From: CAWBCR01 sp963787375
GTDB lineage: Bacteria > Chloroflexota > Anaerolineae > Aggregatilineales > UBA3940
Direction: 5' to 3'
Assembly: GCA_963787375.1 (NCBI GenBank)
Contig: CAWBCR010000002.1
Coordinates: forward strand, 62,001-126,000
Length of the DNA: 64,000 nucleotides
Position 1 is the first letter of the stretch, and each line of letters starts with the position of its first letter. The notes below the pieces were generated by a model that saw nothing but the letters and a program-made list of their open reading frames with translations, was not told the DNA's origin and ran no database searches. A program made the position numbers and the translations under genes. This document shows positions 49,185 to 59,256 of the stretch, one piece after another.

Positions 49185-49213
49185 ATTCTATAAATTAGAT
49201 AACAATCAACCAA
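49185..49213 (-). promoter_or_regulatory. Probable promoter of the sigma-factor gene in an AT-rich patch
   Basis: Minus strand: -35 TTGGTT (plus 49208-49213), 17-bp spacer, -10 TAGAAT (plus 49185-49190), about 100 bp ahead of the start. The surrounding 49160-49260 is the most AT-rich patch of the window. Confidence 0.5.
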
Positions 49214-49335
49214 ATTATCTTACACCCATCTTAACCTCTGTATATTAGAATCATGCTGAGAGAATTCGGATTCATGGGACCAAATTCCCATGAAATATGG
49301 TAAGCGCAGGGATTCAGGAGGGAATCAGTCGGAAA

Positions 49336-50238
49336 TCAGGGAAACAGACGGTGGACGATCCGGTTCAGGACGTACAATAGCACCGGCAGCAGGGCTAATC
49401 CGAAGACGATTGTGCCGAACATATAGGCGTAACCCGGCGTGGCGGCAATGTCGGGCTGGCGGCCCCACTGCACCAGCCGCGCCCACCAGGCATTGGCCAG
49501 CACCGCCGTGATGCCAGCAAGTTCGGACAGATGGCCGGTCAGCACTGCCAGCCAGCCCTGCAGACTCCCCGCCGGCAGCAGGCCAGCCACATAGGGCCCG
49601 ATGCGGTCCATGTTGGCCCCCACCAGCCACGCCAGCCCGATCAGCACCCACAGCCAGCCCAGCAGATTGCGCTTGCTGCCCCAGAACGACCGGCGGCGCA
49701 CAGCGTAGCGTTCGGAGCGCTCATGGGCGGCGGCCTTCATCTGGCGGTCGATCCGGCGCCACTCGCGGACGCCGTAGGTGGGGTCATAGCGGCGGTGCGC
49801 CTCCAGCTCTTCGCGCGCCTGCTGCTGCTCGATGTTCTCACGCAGGATGGGCGTCCATTCTTCGCGCTCGGCCTCGATGTGCTTGAGGCGCATCAGGCGC
49901 GGCTGGTGCGCGCCGCAGTGGTCGCACACGGAGCTGTACACGGGGCCCTCGCAGCGCAGGCAGCGGCTGGCCAGCCCGGCCCCGCACGCCATGCAGAAGT
50001 TAGTCGAGCCGTCGTTGGTGGCCCCGCAGGCGGCACATTCCCATTCGAGCGGCAGCAGGTTGCGCCCGGCGCGGTCGGGGTAGCCGAGGGTCCAGCAGTG
50101 GGGGCAGCGCAGGCGCGGCTGCCAGGCAGGCATCTCGAATGTGCCGCCGCAGTGAACGCAGGTCAGCAGGCCCGGCTGGCCGTCGATGGCCCATACAACG
50201 GTTGATAGGGGTTGGGGAATGCGAGTATTGGTAACCAT
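49336..50238 (-). CDS. Zinc-ribbon membrane protein, unknown function
   Basis: About 300 residues; the start at 50238 (MVTNTRI) is favoured. The N-terminal 110 residues hold three zinc-ribbon knuckle pairs (CVHC...CPHC, CAAC...CMAC, CLRC...CDHC). A charged helical part (about 115-180) follows, then two or three hydrophobic segments (about 188-205, 215-245 and 270-295). Zinc ribbons at the cytoplasmic face of a membrane protein often bind proteins or nucleic acid. No enzymatic motif is seen. Confidence 0.7.
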   Translation of the reverse strand: MVTNTRIPQPLSTVVWAIDGQPGLLTCVHCGGTFEMPAWQPRLRCPHCWTLGYPDRAGRNLLPLEWECAACGATNDGSTNFCMACGAGLASRCLRCEGPVYSSVCDHCGAHQPRLMRLKHIEAEREEWTPILRENIEQQQAREELEAHRRYDPTYGVREWRRIDRQMKAAAHERSERYAVRRRSFWGSKRNLLGWLWVLIGLAWLVGANMDRIGPYVAGLLPAGSLQGWLAVLTGHLSELAGITAVLANAWWARLVQWGRQPDIAATPGYAYMFGTIVFGLALLPVLLYVLNRIVHRLFP

Positions 50239-50454
50239 TATCAGCAGCACATACCCTGTACCGGTAACACTCTACCCACAGTATAACGTATCACAGGGCA
50301 GCAGGGTTGCACGTCCCAGTTTGTGGGGGATCACGGGCCAGCGCCGGTTTTTTGCGCGATCCACATGGGTGATATATAAACGGCCCACAGCAGCCGTGGG
50401 CGCGTCGCAGCGGCTGCTGCTGCGCCGGTTGGAGGGTAGGGGTATGGAGGCGTG

Positions 50455-51480
50455 ATGTCGGGAAACATACGGGTCGCAAAGCTGGCCGGGCTGTGCCTGG
50501 CTGCCGGGCTGATCGCAGGCTGCGCAGGCCCGGCTGCCGGCGTGGAGCCATCAGCCGGCACGCCGCCCGCCGCCCTGGCGGCGAGCGCCACGCCTGCGCC
50601 GACGGCCAGCGCCGCGCCGGCTGCCGCCAGCACCGACCAGCCCGCCCCCTCAGAACCGCCCGCGCCGAGCGCCACACCCGGCGAGATCGACTGGCAAACT
50701 CTGCCGGTGGTGCCGGCCATCAGCCAGCATACCATCGACATTTACCAGAAGGGCCTTTCGATGGGCCGCGACCCGCACTCGTTTTCGGTGGTAGGGGAGT
50801 GCGAGAGCGAGCAGGAATGGTACGTCAACGGCGTGCGCATCGACGGCTACCTGGCGGGGTTCGACGATCCGACGGCCTACCGCCTGGGCGACCAGTACGC
50901 CTATCTCCAGGCGACCATCGACAACTTCATGCCCGGTTTCACCCAGCCGCGCGTGGCCGCTCAGCGCGGCATGAACGCGCCGCAGGTACTGTCGGCACTG
51001 TATTCCGATCCCAACCTGTGCGATCCGCGCGAGTCGCCGCTGGCCTGCGAGATCCGCCGCAACAACCCCAGCATCATGCTGATCAGCATGGAGACGTGGT
51101 TCTACGACCGCCCGATCACGACCTACGAGACCTACCTGCGCCAGATCGTCGAATACGCCATCGATCAGGGCGTGGTGCCGGTGCTGGTGACGGCAGCGGA
51201 CAATCACGGCTACAGCCGCGACATCGACGCCATCCTGGCCAAGCTGGCGCAGGAGTACGACATCCCGCTGTGGAACTTCTGGGCGGCGGTGCAGGGCCTG
51301 CCCAACGGCGGCGTCGAGGAGCAGCCCGACGCCAACGGCTTCAAACACCTGACGTGGGCCGCCAATCACTTTGACGACCCCGAGGCGATGCAGCACGGCT
51401 GGCCGGTGCGCAACCTGACGGGCCTTGAGATGCTCGACGCGGTGTGGCGGGCGGGCGCGGGGCTGCCGCCCTCGCATTGA
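50455..51480 (+). CDS. Lipoprotein with SGNH/GDSL-hydrolase-like domain
   Basis: About 341 residues from ATG 50455. The signal peptide has lipobox LIAG-Cys, followed by a Thr/Ala/Pro linker to about residue 75. The folded part (about 95-340) has an SGNH-like pattern: FSVVGECES at the nucleophile position, VPVLVTAADNHGY as the central strand, and DANGFKHLTWAANHF in place of the usual catalytic Asp-x-x-His block (here Asn...His). The catalytic Ser is not placed in a classic GDSL motif, so activity is uncertain. It could act on cell-surface polysaccharide esters, or be a non-catalytic relative. Confidence 0.65.
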   Translation: MSGNIRVAKLAGLCLAAGLIAGCAGPAAGVEPSAGTPPAALAASATPAPTASAAPAAASTDQPAPSEPPAPSATPGEIDWQTLPVVPAISQHTIDIYQKGLSMGRDPHSFSVVGECESEQEWYVNGVRIDGYLAGFDDPTAYRLGDQYAYLQATIDNFMPGFTQPRVAAQRGMNAPQVLSALYSDPNLCDPRESPLACEIRRNNPSIMLISMETWFYDRPITTYETYLRQIVEYAIDQGVVPVLVTAADNHGYSRDIDAILAKLAQEYDIPLWNFWAAVQGLPNGGVEEQPDANGFKHLTWAANHFDDPEAMQHGWPVRNLTGLEMLDAVWRAGAGLPPSH

Positions 51481-51483
51481 GGC

Positions 51484-51575
51484 CCGCCCGGCAGTCAACT
51501 GCCGGGCTATGTTGCATACTCACTTCGCTCGCAAGCGTCCAAGTCGGCTGGAAGCCGACTATGATCCGGTGCTAT
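51484..51575. repeat. Palindromic intergenic element
   Basis: A gcccggcag/ctgccgggc hairpin (51486-51508) and an agtcggct/agccgact hairpin (51541-51560) are joined by a spacer. The layout looks like a REP element and also offers a terminator for the upstream gene. Confidence 0.5.
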
Positions 51576-51626
51576 CATCTCATTCCAAGTGCTCTTGCAG
51601 CCCTGATACCAGGAGATACCTGATCG

Positions 51627-53321
<1,695 letters not shown>

Positions 53322-53326
53322 CGGGC

Positions 53327-54451
53327 CTACGGCACCTGCCACACGTGGACCACGCCGTCGGCCCCGGCGGTGTACAGCGTCGAGCCGTCCGGGCTCCACG
53401 CCAGGTCGCTCAGCCCACCCGGATCGGCCCCTGTGATCGTCGCCAACGCCTTGCGCCCGACCACGTCCCACAGCCACAATGCGCCGGTCGCATCGCCGGA
53501 GGCCAGCAACGTGGCGTCGGGGTTGAAGGCGACCGCCGTCACTGCGCCGGTGTGACCCTCCAGCACGCCCAGCACCTTCGTCGTGAACACGTCAAACAGC
53601 TTGATGCGGTCGTCCCGCCCGCCGGAGGTCAGCAGGATGCTGTCGGCGCTGACCGCGAGGCACAGGATCGGCGCATCCTGGCCGATCTGGCCGGTGTACA
53701 GCTTCTGACCGCTGGCGGCGTCCCAGTAGGCGATCAGGCTGTCTGACCCGGCGGAGATCAGCATCGCGCCGTCGGGCGTGTAGGCCAGCGTGTCGACCTG
53801 CGGGTGGAAGTCCACGACGACGGCGGACTGCTGCTCGCCGGTGTGCGCGTCGAGCGTCACGATCTGCCCGTCGGATGTGCCGGCGGCGACGGCTGCGCCG
53901 TCAGGCCGGAAGGCGACGGACAGCACGGCGGCATCGGGCTTATCGCTGAGCGGCATCACGAAGCGCGCTGCGCCGGTCAGCGGGTCCCACACGACCACGC
54001 GCGCCCCGCCGCCGCCGGTCCCGCCGACCAGCCCGGTCCCGTCGCGGCTGAAGGCGAGGTCATACAGCGTGCCATCGGCGGGCAGCACGTCGAACAGCCT
54101 GCCAGAAGCGATATCCCATAGATCCACCTCGCCGCCGGCGCTGCCCGCCGCCAGCAGCTTGCCATCCGGGCTGACGGCCAGCGCGGCGACAGGCCCTGCC
54201 GCGTCGATAACCCCAGCTTCGGCGATCTGCCCGGCGCTGTCGACGGTGATCGGCACGAGCGTCGGGGCAACCGTGGCGGTTGGCGCTGGTGTAGCGGTCG
54301 GGACAGCCGTGGGCGCAGCCGTCGCTGTCGCGGTCGGCGCGAGGGTCGGGCTGGCGGTGAGTGTCGGTGCGGGCTGCGTGGCGCATCCGGCCAGCAGGCC
54401 GAGCGCGAGGCTGCTCCCCAGCGCGGCGACGATCGTTCGGTGATAGGGCAT
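53327..54451 (-). CDS. WD40-repeat lipoprotein
   Basis: About 374 residues; start MPYHRTIVAALG at 54451. The signal peptide ends in lipobox LLAG-Cys, then comes a Thr/Pro/Ala linker (about 22-68). Seven WD-like blades follow, visible as repeated GH/D...LAFSPDG...L..G..DG.V..WD patterns (GPVAALAVSPDGKLLAAGSAGGEVDLWD near residue 85 to DLAWSPDGSTLYTAGADGVVHVW at the end). A surface-anchored beta-propeller scaffold; no enzymatic part. Convergent with the acyl-AMP ligase gene. Confidence 0.8.
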   Translation of the reverse strand: MPYHRTIVAALGSSLALGLLAGCATQPAPTLTASPTLAPTATATAAPTAVPTATPAPTATVAPTLVPITVDSAGQIAEAGVIDAAGPVAALAVSPDGKLLAAGSAGGEVDLWDIASGRLFDVLPADGTLYDLAFSRDGTGLVGGTGGGGARVVVWDPLTGAARFVMPLSDKPDAAVLSVAFRPDGAAVAAGTSDGQIVTLDAHTGEQQSAVVVDFHPQVDTLAYTPDGAMLISAGSDSLIAYWDAASGQKLYTGQIGQDAPILCLAVSADSILLTSGGRDDRIKLFDVFTTKVLGVLEGHTGAVTAVAFNPDATLLASGDATGALWLWDVVGRKALATITGADPGGLSDLAWSPDGSTLYTAGADGVVHVWQVP

Positions 54452-54775
54452 ACCAGTTCCTGTCAGTATAGGATCGGTCAGCACCCGTAATTCTAGACTG
54501 CCATGGCGCAGAGTTCAACGCGGCTGTGACAGCCCCGACAAACGGCATACGATTTTTGGCCGATTGGCCATTCCGCCGGGCCCAAAGATGCCGTACAATA
54601 GAAGATGATCTTGAAATCGTAAACTGCAGGATCGCTCAGGGCCGGGCAGATCCATCCTTTGCAGTCCCACAATTCGGTGACCGTGTCCGGGTGTGTCGTG
54701 CGGGCAGTGCGCGCGAGGCACACGTTGTAGGCATCGGAATTGTGAAATCAATCACAAAAGGAGAGCAAGAATCGT
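54452..54775. other. Intergenic region ahead of the response regulator/HEAT operon
   Basis: No gene supported. A -10 TACAAT on the plus strand (54594-54599) has a weak -35; used, it gives a leader of about 170 nt ending in the CRP-like palindrome listed next. Confidence 0.45.
54740..54757 (+). promoter_or_regulatory. CRP/FNR-type palindrome next to a ribosome-binding site
   Basis: TTGTGA-AATCAA-TCACAA: an exact match to the E. coli CRP consensus core TGTGA-N6-TCACA. It directly touches the AAAGGAG ribosome-binding site of the following gene, a place where a bound regulator would more likely repress. Confidence 0.5.
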
Positions 54776-55180
54776 ATGGCTAAAATCCTGATCATTGACG
54801 ACGACCCCGACATGGTCCTCGCGGCGCGGTTGTGCCTTGAGGCCGGCGGGTACGAAGTGATCGAGGCGGGGAACGGCACGGACGGGCTTGAGAAGGTCAA
54901 GAGCGAGTCGCCGGACCTGATCATTCTCGACGTGATGATGGACTCGACGACCGAGGGCTTTCAGGTGGCGCTCAAGCTGCACAACCCGGATACCCAATCC
55001 GAGTGGGCAGCCTATCGCGACATTCCGATCCTGATGCTGACGGCGATTCACAGCACCACGCCGCTGCGCTTCGGGCCCGACGAGGATTACCTGCCGGTCG
55101 AGGCGTTCATTGACAAGCCGCTCGATCCCGACGACCTGCTGCAAAAGGTCGGCGGACTGCTCCAGCGCACCAGCGCCTAG
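54776..55180 (+). CDS. Single-domain response regulator with lengthened loop
   Basis: 134 residues. Receiver residues: Asp pair in ILIIDDDPDM, phospho-acceptor in LIILDVMMDSTTEGFQ, Thr in MLTAIH and Lys in IDKPLDP. Compared with CheY there are two insertions: about ten residues between helix 3 and strand 4 (NPDTQSEWAAYRD) and another after strand 4 (STTPLRFGPDEDYLP). This form of receiver is known next to hydrogenases and other oxidoreductases, but none is here. It precedes the HEAT-repeat gene by 21 bp, so the two likely work together. Confidence 0.85.
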   Translation: MAKILIIDDDPDMVLAARLCLEAGGYEVIEAGNGTDGLEKVKSESPDLIILDVMMDSTTEGFQVALKLHNPDTQSEWAAYRDIPILMLTAIHSTTPLRFGPDEDYLPVEAFIDKPLDPDDLLQKVGGLLQRTSA

Positions 55181-55201
55181 AGAAAGTCAAGGAGGTTTAT
55201 C

Positions 55202-55990
55202 ATGACGCTCCAGCTAGAGCCGTCTGATATCGAAACCCTGCAAGAAAAGGGCGACGTTCAAGGGTTGGTCCGGGCGCTGAGCCCTGAAGCCGCACAGACC
55301 GTTCGCTGGGCTGCGGCGCGGGCGCTGGGCGAGTGCGGCGACGAGACAGCCGTTGAGCCGCTGATCGCGGCGCTGCACGACGACGACCCGTTTGTGCGGC
55401 GGGCGGTCGTCGAGACGCTGGCTCAGTTGGCCGATCCGCGTGCCCTGCAGCCGCTGACCGACATGCTGAAGGATCACGACGACTTCGTGCGGCGCTCGGC
55501 GCTGGAAGCGCTGGCCGGCCTGACCGGCGAGGGCGCTCGTGACGTGCTGATCGGGGCGCTCTCGGACAAGTTCGCCGGGGTGCGGCAGTCTGCCGTGCAG
55601 GCGCTGGCGGCGTTCACCGACGAGCAGGCCATCGCGGCGCTGATCAAGTCGCTGGGCGACGTGGATCAGGGCGTGCGCAAGGCGGCGCACCGCTCGGTCG
55701 AGCACATCGGCGCGCCGGCGGTCGAGCCGCTGGTGGTTGCGCTCAAAGATGACCGGTGGGTGGTGCGCGAGCTGGCCTGCTGGGCGCTGGGCGCGATTGC
55801 CGACCGGCGCGCGACGGAGGGGCTGATCGCCCGGCTCAACGACCGCGAGGCGGTGGTGCGCGAAGTGGCTGCGCGGGCGCTGGGCCAGATCGGCGATCCA
55901 CGCGCCGCCGATGCTCTGCAAGAGGCAGCGCAGGCTGACGTGGATAAGCACGTGCGGCGGGTAGCGGCAGAAGCGAAAAGCCGCCTGTAG
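55202..55990 (+). CDS. HEAT-repeat protein
   Basis: 262 residues composed of about eight HEAT/PBS-lyase-type repeats of about 31 residues (AVEPLIAALHDDDPFVRRAVVETLAQLADPRALQPL and similar) covering the whole protein after a 30-residue lead. These form a curved helical scaffold for protein contacts. Because it is coupled to a receiver gene, it may be that regulator's output or partner. Ribosome-binding site AAGGAGG eight bases before the ATG. Confidence 0.88.
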   Translation: MTLQLEPSDIETLQEKGDVQGLVRALSPEAAQTVRWAAARALGECGDETAVEPLIAALHDDDPFVRRAVVETLAQLADPRALQPLTDMLKDHDDFVRRSALEALAGLTGEGARDVLIGALSDKFAGVRQSAVQALAAFTDEQAIAALIKSLGDVDQGVRKAAHRSVEHIGAPAVEPLVVALKDDRWVVRELACWALGAIADRRATEGLIARLNDREAVVREVAARALGQIGDPRAADALQEAAQADVDKHVRRVAAEAKSRL

Positions 55991-56053
55991 GCGCGCCCAC
56001 AGCGAGGAATCACAGAGGCCGCCTGATGAGAATCGGCGGCCTTTATTGTGAGG

Positions 56054-56140
56054 CGGAGGGGGTGGGATTCGAACCCACGGTGACGCAAGCGCCACAACGG
56101 TTTTCGAGACCGCCCCGATCGGCCACTCTGGCACCCCTCC
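56054..56140 (-). tRNA. tRNA-Ser (CGA)
   Basis: 87 nt class II tRNA. Acceptor GGAGGGG with CCCCTCC; anticodon loop CTCGAAA; long variable arm (GTGGCGCTTGCGTCAC). Confidence 0.93.
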
Positions 56141-56165
56141 GTGATCGTGTATGCGGTTGGGAAAT

Positions 56166-56634
56166 CTACTTCTTGCCCTGCGCGCGCAGACCTTCGAAGA
56201 AAGCCCGAAGCTGCGCCTGCGCGTCTTCGGCCAGGACGCCGCGCACGACCTCGACGCGGTGGTTCAGTTGTGGATGGGCCAGCAGGTCCATCACCGAGCC
56301 GCCCGCGCCCGCTTTGGGGTCGTCGGCGGCGTAGACCACGCATCGGCAGCCGCGCGTGGATCATGGCCCCGGCGCACATGGCGCACGGCTCCAGCGTGCA
56401 GTACAGCGTCACGCCGGTGAGCCGCCAGTCGCCGAGGGCCTGCGCCGCCTGGCGCAACGCGAACATCTCGGCGTGGGCGGTGGGGTCGTTGTCGATCTCT
56501 TTGCGGTTGAACCCCCGCCCGACGATGTGGCCGTCCAGCACGGCCACCGCCCCAATGGGCACCTCGCCCAGCGCGGCGGCCTTTGCCGCTTCGGCCAGCG
56601 CCTCGCGCATCCAGACGGTGTGCTCATTCTCCAT
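56166..56634 (-). CDS. tadA: tRNA-adenosine(34) deaminase (one frameshift)
   Basis: About 155 residues once one extra base near 56347 is removed (length 469). TadA converts A34 to inosine in tRNA-Arg. Zinc-site motifs: HAEMFALRQAA (His ligand, Glu proton shuttle) and TLYCTLEPCAMCAGAMIHAR (two Cys ligands). After the break the true C-terminus follows: VVYAADDPKAGAGGSVMDLLAHPQLNHRVEV...FFEGLRAQGKK. Start ATG 56634. Because TadA is normally essential, the break is probably a sequence error. Confidence 0.88.
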
Positions 56635-56717
56635 AGCGCCGACGATTATAACAGCGGCAGCGCGGGTGGGCAACGATTTCCGAAAAAAGAACCCGGCTTG
56701 TTGGGCCGGGTTGTTAG

Positions 56718-56789
56718 CTCCTGCGGCTGGATTCGAACCAGCAACCCTCCGGTTAACAGCCGGATGCTCTGCCGTTGAGCTACGCAGGA
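56718..56789 (-). tRNA. tRNA-Asn (GTT)
   Basis: 72 nt; acceptor TCCTGCG with CGCAGGA, anticodon loop CTGTTAA in a TCCGG/CCGGA stem. Confidence 0.93.
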
Positions 56790-56971
56790 ACGTGAGCGCG
56801 ATTATAGCGCGGGGCCGAGGGTGCGTCAACAGATTAACAGGATTCAAAGACGGCCTACACGACTTCTACACATTGCCACGATATGGTGGTAGATAGAGAT
56901 ATTGCGAGGCATGGTTGATGGGCAGAAAAGGTGTAAGATTGAATGGAACGATGATCGCGCAGAGGACAATG

Positions 56972-57664
56972 ATGGCGCAGAAGATTCTGATTGTAGAAGA
57001 CGAATTCAAGATCGCGCGGCTGGTGCGGCTGTACCTGGAAGAATCCGGGTTTACCGTCGAGACGGTTGACAATGGCCTGCATGCGGTGCCGGCCTTTCGC
57101 GACATGCACCCCGACCTGGTGATCCTCGACCTCAACCTGCCGGGCAAGGACGGCGTCGACGTGTGCCGCGACCTGCGGCGCGAGTCGGACGTGCCGATCA
57201 TCATGCTGACGGCCCGCACCGAGGAGACTGACCGGCTGATCGGGCTGGAGCTGGGCGCGGACGACTACGTCACTAAGCCGTTCTCCCCGCGTGAGGTGGT
57301 CGCGCGGGTGCGGGCCGTGCTGCGCCGCGTCGGCGCGGGCGGCGCCCCGCGTGAGGAGATCATCCGCACCGGCACGCTGCGCATCGACCTGGCCGGGCAC
57401 CGCGCAATGCTCGGCGAGACGCTGCTGGACCTCACGCCGTCGGAGTTCGACATCCTGACGGCGCTGGCGCGCAACGCCGGGCGCGTGCTGACGCGCATGC
57501 AGCTTCTCGACGAGGCGCAGGGCGTGGCCTACGAAGGCTACGAACGCAGCATCGACCAGCACATCAAGAACCTGCGGCACAAGATCGAGGAGGACGCCGG
57601 ACAGGCGCGCATCATCCACACCGTGCACGGCGTCGGCTACCGGCTGGAAGCGGACGAGGGATAG
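56972..57664 (+). CDS. OmpR/PhoB-family response regulator
   Basis: About 230 residues from ATG 56972 (GAGG six bases upstream; the adjacent ATG at 56969 is also possible). Receiver: ILIVEDE, Asp in LVILDLNLPGKDG, Thr in MLTART and Lys in VTKPFSP. C-terminal winged helix: LDLTPSEFDILTALARNAGRVLTRMQLLD and RSIDQHIKNLRHKIEEDAGQARIIHTVHGVGYRLE. The kinase gene follows after five bases: a classic two-component pair. Confidence 0.94.
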   Translation: MAQKILIVEDEFKIARLVRLYLEESGFTVETVDNGLHAVPAFRDMHPDLVILDLNLPGKDGVDVCRDLRRESDVPIIMLTARTEETDRLIGLELGADDYVTKPFSPREVVARVRAVLRRVGAGGAPREEIIRTGTLRIDLAGHRAMLGETLLDLTPSEFDILTALARNAGRVLTRMQLLDEAQGVAYEGYERSIDQHIKNLRHKIEEDAGQARIIHTVHGVGYRLEADEG

Positions 57665-57669
57665 AGGCA

Positions 57670-59161
57670 ATGTTCAAGAGCCTGTGGTTCAAACTGGTGG
57701 GGGCGTTTGCCGCCGTCATCGCCGTGATGGTGGTCGTGGTGGCCGTGGTGGCCAACGCCGCGACAGCTCGCCAGTTCGACCGCTACGTGGTGGACAGCGG
57801 GCAGGTGTGGGCGCAAGCTCTCGCGCCGAGGCTGGCTGAGGAATACGCCGCGCAGGGCGACTGGAGCGGCGCGCAGGACCTGCTCACTTCCCCGCTGACA
57901 CAGCGCGCCGTGGTTGGCGGCGACGCAGAGTACGGTCAGGGCGGGCAAGGGCAGGGCGCAGGGCAAGGACAAGGACTGGGACAGGGGCAGGGACCGGGCC
58001 TGCACGCCGGGATGCAGGGCATGATGGGCCCGGCGTCGCCCGGCGACGTGTGGGGCCGGGTAGGGATGCGGCTGGTGTTGGCCGACGCGGGGAACACGGT
58101 CGTGGCCGACACCGGCCAGACGATGATCGGCGAGCACCTGTCCGCGCAGGTGATCCAGCAGGGCACGGCGGTTGAGGTGGATGGGCAGCAGGTCGGAACG
58201 CTGCTGCTGGTCAACCCGGTGGATACATCCCCGCTGCGGCTGGCTTTCTTGCAGGCGACCAGCCGCGCAGTGCTGCTCGCCGGACTGGCGGCGGGGGCTG
58301 TCGCGCTGGCGATGGGCACGCTGCTGTTTGTGATTATCACCCGCCCGCTGCGGCAGCTTCAGACGGCGGCGCAGACGCTGGCCGGGGGCGAGATGGGCAC
58401 GCGCGTGCCGGTGCCGCTCAAAGGATGAGCTGGGCAAGGTCGCCGAAGCGTTCAACCAGATGGCTGCCCGGCTTGAACAGCAGCAGCAGCTTCGCCAGCA
58501 GATGGTGGCCGACATCGCCCACGAGCTTCGCACCCCGATTAGCGTCATCCAGGGCACATTAGAAGCGATGCTCGACGGTGTGCTGCGGCCCGCCCCCGGC
58601 GAGCTGCGCGGCCTGCACGCCGAGACGCAGCGGCTGGCCCGGCTGGTCACCGACCTGCGGATGCTGTCGCTGGCCGACGCAGGCCAGCTTACGCTGGAGC
58701 ATGGCGCGGTCGACCTGGCGGCGGTGGTGGGCGGGGTCGTCGGGCGGATGAAGCCGCTGGCCGACTCGCGGAATGTGGCGCTCGGTGCAGACATCACGCC
58801 CGGCGTGCCGCCAGTCGATGGCGACTCGGATCGGCTGGCGCAGGTCGTCACCAACCTGATCGACAACGCGCTGCGCTACACGCCCACCGGTGGCCGCGTG
58901 ACCGTGCACGTGGATCGCGGCGACGGGCGTGTGCTGGTGAAGGTGTCGGACACCGGACCGGGTATCGCGCCGGAGGATATCCCGTTTCTGTTCGAGCGCT
59001 TCTGGCGCGGCGACCGCTCGCGCAATCGTCACAGCGGCGGCTCCGGGCTAGGGCTGGCGATTGTCAAACAGCTGGTGGCGCTGCACGGCGGCGACGTGGC
59101 CGTCGAGTCGCAGGTGGGGCAGGGCAGCACGTTCACCGTATCGCTGCCGCTGGCGGCGTGA
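57670..59161 (+). CDS. Sensor histidine kinase of the OmpR-type pair (one frameshift)
   Basis: About 496 residues across a +1 break at the AAA run near 58420, where PVPLK continues as DELGKVAEAFNQMA. Length 1492 fits one extra base. TM1 (about 8-30), an external loop of 170 residues with a striking Gly/Gln-rich stretch (about 89-115), TM2 (about 200-224), HAMP, HisKA (DIAHELRTPISVIQ), and HATPase_c (NLIDNALRYTPTGG, DTGPGIAP, SGLGLAIVK). The break removes everything after HAMP in the uncorrected frame. It is the cognate kinase of the regulator in front of it. Confidence 0.9.
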
Positions 59162-59172
59162 GGGGAAAAGAA

Positions 59173-59240
59173 TGCGGGGGCTCTGCCCCCGCGCTCCCGG
59201 CAGGGACCGCAGGCCCCTGCACCCCGTACCGTTCTTCGCC
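59173..59240. repeat. Palindromic GC-rich intergenic element
   Basis: gcgggggc/gcccccgc hairpin (about 59176-59193) followed by further GC palindromes (gcaggg...ccctgc). It sits between converging genes and may serve as a terminator. Confidence 0.5.
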
Positions 59241-59256
59241 TAATGAATGGTGGCTA

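Noticed and set aside
54493..54783. Several short frames between the WD40 and response regulator genes
   Set aside because: None has a good start signal or family likeness; the region fits a regulatory leader.
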